From an uncultured Clostridia bacterium (GTDB lineage Bacteria; Bacillota; Clostridia; Oscillospirales; CAG-272): a stretch of DNA of 7,831 bases. Shown piece by piece: positions 6,138-7,831 of the stretch. Made by a program: the position numbers and the translations under genes. Within the stretch, counting starts at the first letter, position 1. Each line of letters starts with the position of its first letter. The DNA is taken from assembly GCA_947627815.1 (NCBI GenBank), contig CANQXN010000077.1, forward strand, positions 1-7,831, written 5' to 3'. The notes under the pieces were generated by a model, which was given only the letters and a program-made list of their open reading frames with translations, made no database searches and was not told the origin of the DNA.

Positions 6138-6151
6138 AAAAAGGTGCTTGC

Positions 6152-7831
6152 TTATTTGCTTTCCTTGATAGCGGCCTGCGCGGCGGCCAGCCGTGCGATC
6201 GGCACACGGAAGGGAGAGCAGGAGACATAGTCAAGGCCGATGGTGTGGCAGAACTCCACGGATGTGGGATCGCCGCCGTGTTCGCCGCAGATACCCACAT
6301 GGAGGTGTGGATTGACGGGACGGCCCAGGGCGATGGCCATCTTCATCAGCTTGCCGACGCCGACCTGATCCAGTTTGGCGAAGGGATCGCTTTCGAAAAT
6401 CTTGGCATCGTAATAAGCGCCGAGGAATTTACCGGCATCGTCACGGGAGAAACCGTAGGTCATCTGCGTCAGGTCGTTGGTGCCGAAGCAGAAGAAATCG
6501 GCTTCCTTCGCGATGTCGTCGGCGGTGAGAGCGGCTCTCGGAATCTCGATCATGGTACCGACTTCATAGGTGAGGTCGCTGCCGGCGGCGGCAATCTCGG
6601 CGTCGGCGGTTTCCACGACGAACTTCTTGACATACTTCAATTCTTTGACTTCGCCCACCAGCGGAATCATAATTTCGGGTCTGACCGCCCAATCGGGATG
6701 CTTTTTCTTGGTGTTGAGCGCGGCGCGGATGACGGCCTTGGTCTGCATTCTGGCGATTTCGGGATAGGTGACGGCCAGACGGCAGCCGCGATGACCCATC
6801 ATGGGGTTGAACTCGTGCAAAGAGGCGATCAGCGCCTTGATGTCGGCGACACTCTTGCCCTGGGTCTTGGCCAGAAGGGCAATGTCTTCCTCGGTGGTAG
6901 GAACAAATTCGTGCAGCGGAGGATCGAGGAAGCGGATGCAGACCGGCGTGCCTTCGAGCGCCTCATAGAGGGCTTCAAAGTCAGACTGCTGCATGGGCAG
7001 GATCTTTTCGAGCGCTTTTTCTCTTTCTTCCAGCGTGGAGGCGCAGATCATTTCGCGGAACGCGTCGATCCGGCCTTCGCCGAAGAACATATGCTCGGTG
7101 CGGCAGAGGCCGATGCCTTCGGCGCCAAGCTCGCGGGCTTTTTTCGCGTCCTTGGGGGTGTCGGCGTTGGTGCGCACTTTGAGTTTTCTGTATTTGTCAG
7201 CCCAGCCCATGATGCGGCCGAATTCGCCGGCGATCTGCGCGTCAACCGTGGGAATGGCTTCGCCGTAGATGTTGCCGGTGGTGCCGTCGATCGAAATTAC
7301 ATCGCCTTCGTGGAAGGTCTTGCCGCCCAGCAAGAAGACTTTCTTTTCCTCGTCGATGTTGATTTCGGTGCAGCCGGACACGCAGCAGGTACCCATGCCG
7401 CGGGCGACGACGGCGGCGTGGCTGGTCATACCGCCGCGCACGGTGAGAATGCCTTGAGAGGCCTTCATGCCTTCAATGTCCTCGGGCGAGGTTTCAAGAC
7501 GGACAAGAACCACTTTCTTGCCCTGCGCTTTCCAGGCCATGGCGTCTTCGGCGCTGAAAACGACTTGTCCGCAGGCGGCGCCGGGAGAAGCGGCAAGGCC
7601 GCGGCCGATGGGTGTGCTCGCTTTCAATGCTTTGGCGTCAAACTGCGGGTGGAGCAGGGTGTCGAGGTTTCTCGGGTCGATCATGAGAACGGCCTGTTTT
7701 TCGTCGATGGCGCCTTCGTCCACAAGGTCGCAGGCGATCTTCAGCGCGGCCTTGGCGGTGCGCTTGCCGTTGCGGCACTGGAGCATGTAGAGCTTGCCGT
7801 TCTCCACGGTGAACTCCATGTCCTGCATGTC
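6152..7831 (-). CDS. ppdK: Pyruvate, phosphate dikinase, C-terminal part (gene runs off the right edge)
   Basis: Interconverts pyruvate + ATP + phosphate and PEP + AMP + pyrophosphate; in anaerobes it often serves a PPi-linked glycolysis or gluconeogenesis. About 559 residues are visible and the frame is open at the right edge. Alignment to the well-studied ~874-residue clostridial enzyme suggests about 318 residues are missing. Counting from the Met at 7828, the end of the ATP-grasp domain is seen at LQCRNGKR (16-23; Arg19 matches the ATP-site Arg337). Next is the swivelling phosphohistidine domain with GGMTSH137AAVVARGMG (codon at 7418-7420; His455 of the reference, with the Thr two residues before it). 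The PEP/pyruvate TIM barrel has GTNDLTQ (449-455) and the catalytic Cys514 in GICGEHGGDP, ending VSCSPFRVPIARLAAAQAAI. All expected catalytic residues in the visible part are intact. LQCR instead of the usual LQTR is a small deviation. A strong terminator follows. Confidence 0.97.
   Translation of the reverse strand, partial: DMQDMEFTVENGKLYMLQCRNGKRTAKAALKIACDLVDEGAIDEKQAVLMIDPRNLDTLLHPQFDAKALKASTPIGRGLAASPGAACGQVVFSAEDAMAWKAQGKKVVLVRLETSPEDIEGMKASQGILTVRGGMTSHAAVVARGMGTCCVSGCTEINIDEEKKVFLLGGKTFHEGDVISIDGTTGNIYGEAIPTVDAQIAGEFGRIMGWADKYRKLKVRTNADTPKDAKKARELGAEGIGLCRTEHMFFGEGRIDAFREMICASTLEEREKALEKILPMQQSDFEALYEALEGTPVCIRFLDPPLHEFVPTTEEDIALLAKTQGKSVADIKALIASLHEFNPMMGHRGCRLAVTYPEIARMQTKAVIRAALNTKKKHPDWAVRPEIMIPLVGEVKELKYVKKFVVETADAEIAAAGSDLTYEVGTMIEIPRAALTADDIAKEADFFCFGTNDLTQMTYGFSRDDAGKFLGAYYDAKIFESDPFAKLDQVGVGKLMKMAIALGRPVNPHLHVGICGEHGGDPTSVEFCHTIGLDYVSCSPFRVPIARLAAAQAAIKESK

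Noticed and set aside
6005..6139. 45-residue N-terminal extension of the sulfatase
   Set aside because: It would be encoded across the ppdK terminator and the intergenic region; the strong AAGGAGG before ATG 6004 and the family's usual N-terminus favour the shorter protein.

Overview
The window looks like an ordinary chromosomal segment of an anaerobic Bacillota bacterium, probably a gut-type member of Clostridia. The grounds are a lepA-hemW gene pair, strong AAGGAGG ribosome binding sites, a pyruvate phosphate dikinase of clostridial type, a cytosolic cysteine-type sulfatase and a lipoprotein with a long Thr/Pro/Ser linker. Class-level placement is inference. Base composition is moderately GC-rich except in the lipoprotein gene.

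Layout: three genes run rightward: the 3' part of lepA (elongation factor 4), hemW (radical-SAM heme chaperone, overlapping lepA) and a polytopic membrane protein that looks like a divergent VTT/DedA-type (TVP38/TMEM64-like) protein. Three genes run leftward from the other end: the 3' part of ppdK (pyruvate phosphate dikinase), a sulfatase, and a secreted lipoprotein carrying two copies of an unrecognised domain. The two groups converge on a perfect 20-bp hairpin that can terminate transcription from both sides. There is a further hairpin terminator after ppdK and a terminator-like hairpin between hemW and the membrane protein gene.

How the genes work together: lepA and hemW are housekeeping genes that are probably translationally coupled. 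The membrane protein gene depends on readthrough of a hairpin whose 3' arm also contains its Shine-Dalgarno sequence. The lipoprotein has its own clear sigma-A-type promoter and a short leader with a hairpin next to the ribosome binding site. The sulfatase is separated from ppdK by a strong terminator, so it is probably expressed separately, but I could not identify a convincing promoter. No shared pathway links the sulfatase, the lipoprotein and ppdK beyond common orientation.

I do not see a defence system, CRISPR array, mobile element, RNA gene or other evident undescribed multi-gene system. The least explained item is the duplicated-domain lipoprotein. No gene-free stretch exceeds 300 bases; the largest gaps (4415-4588 and 6005-6151) hold the regulatory elements listed.
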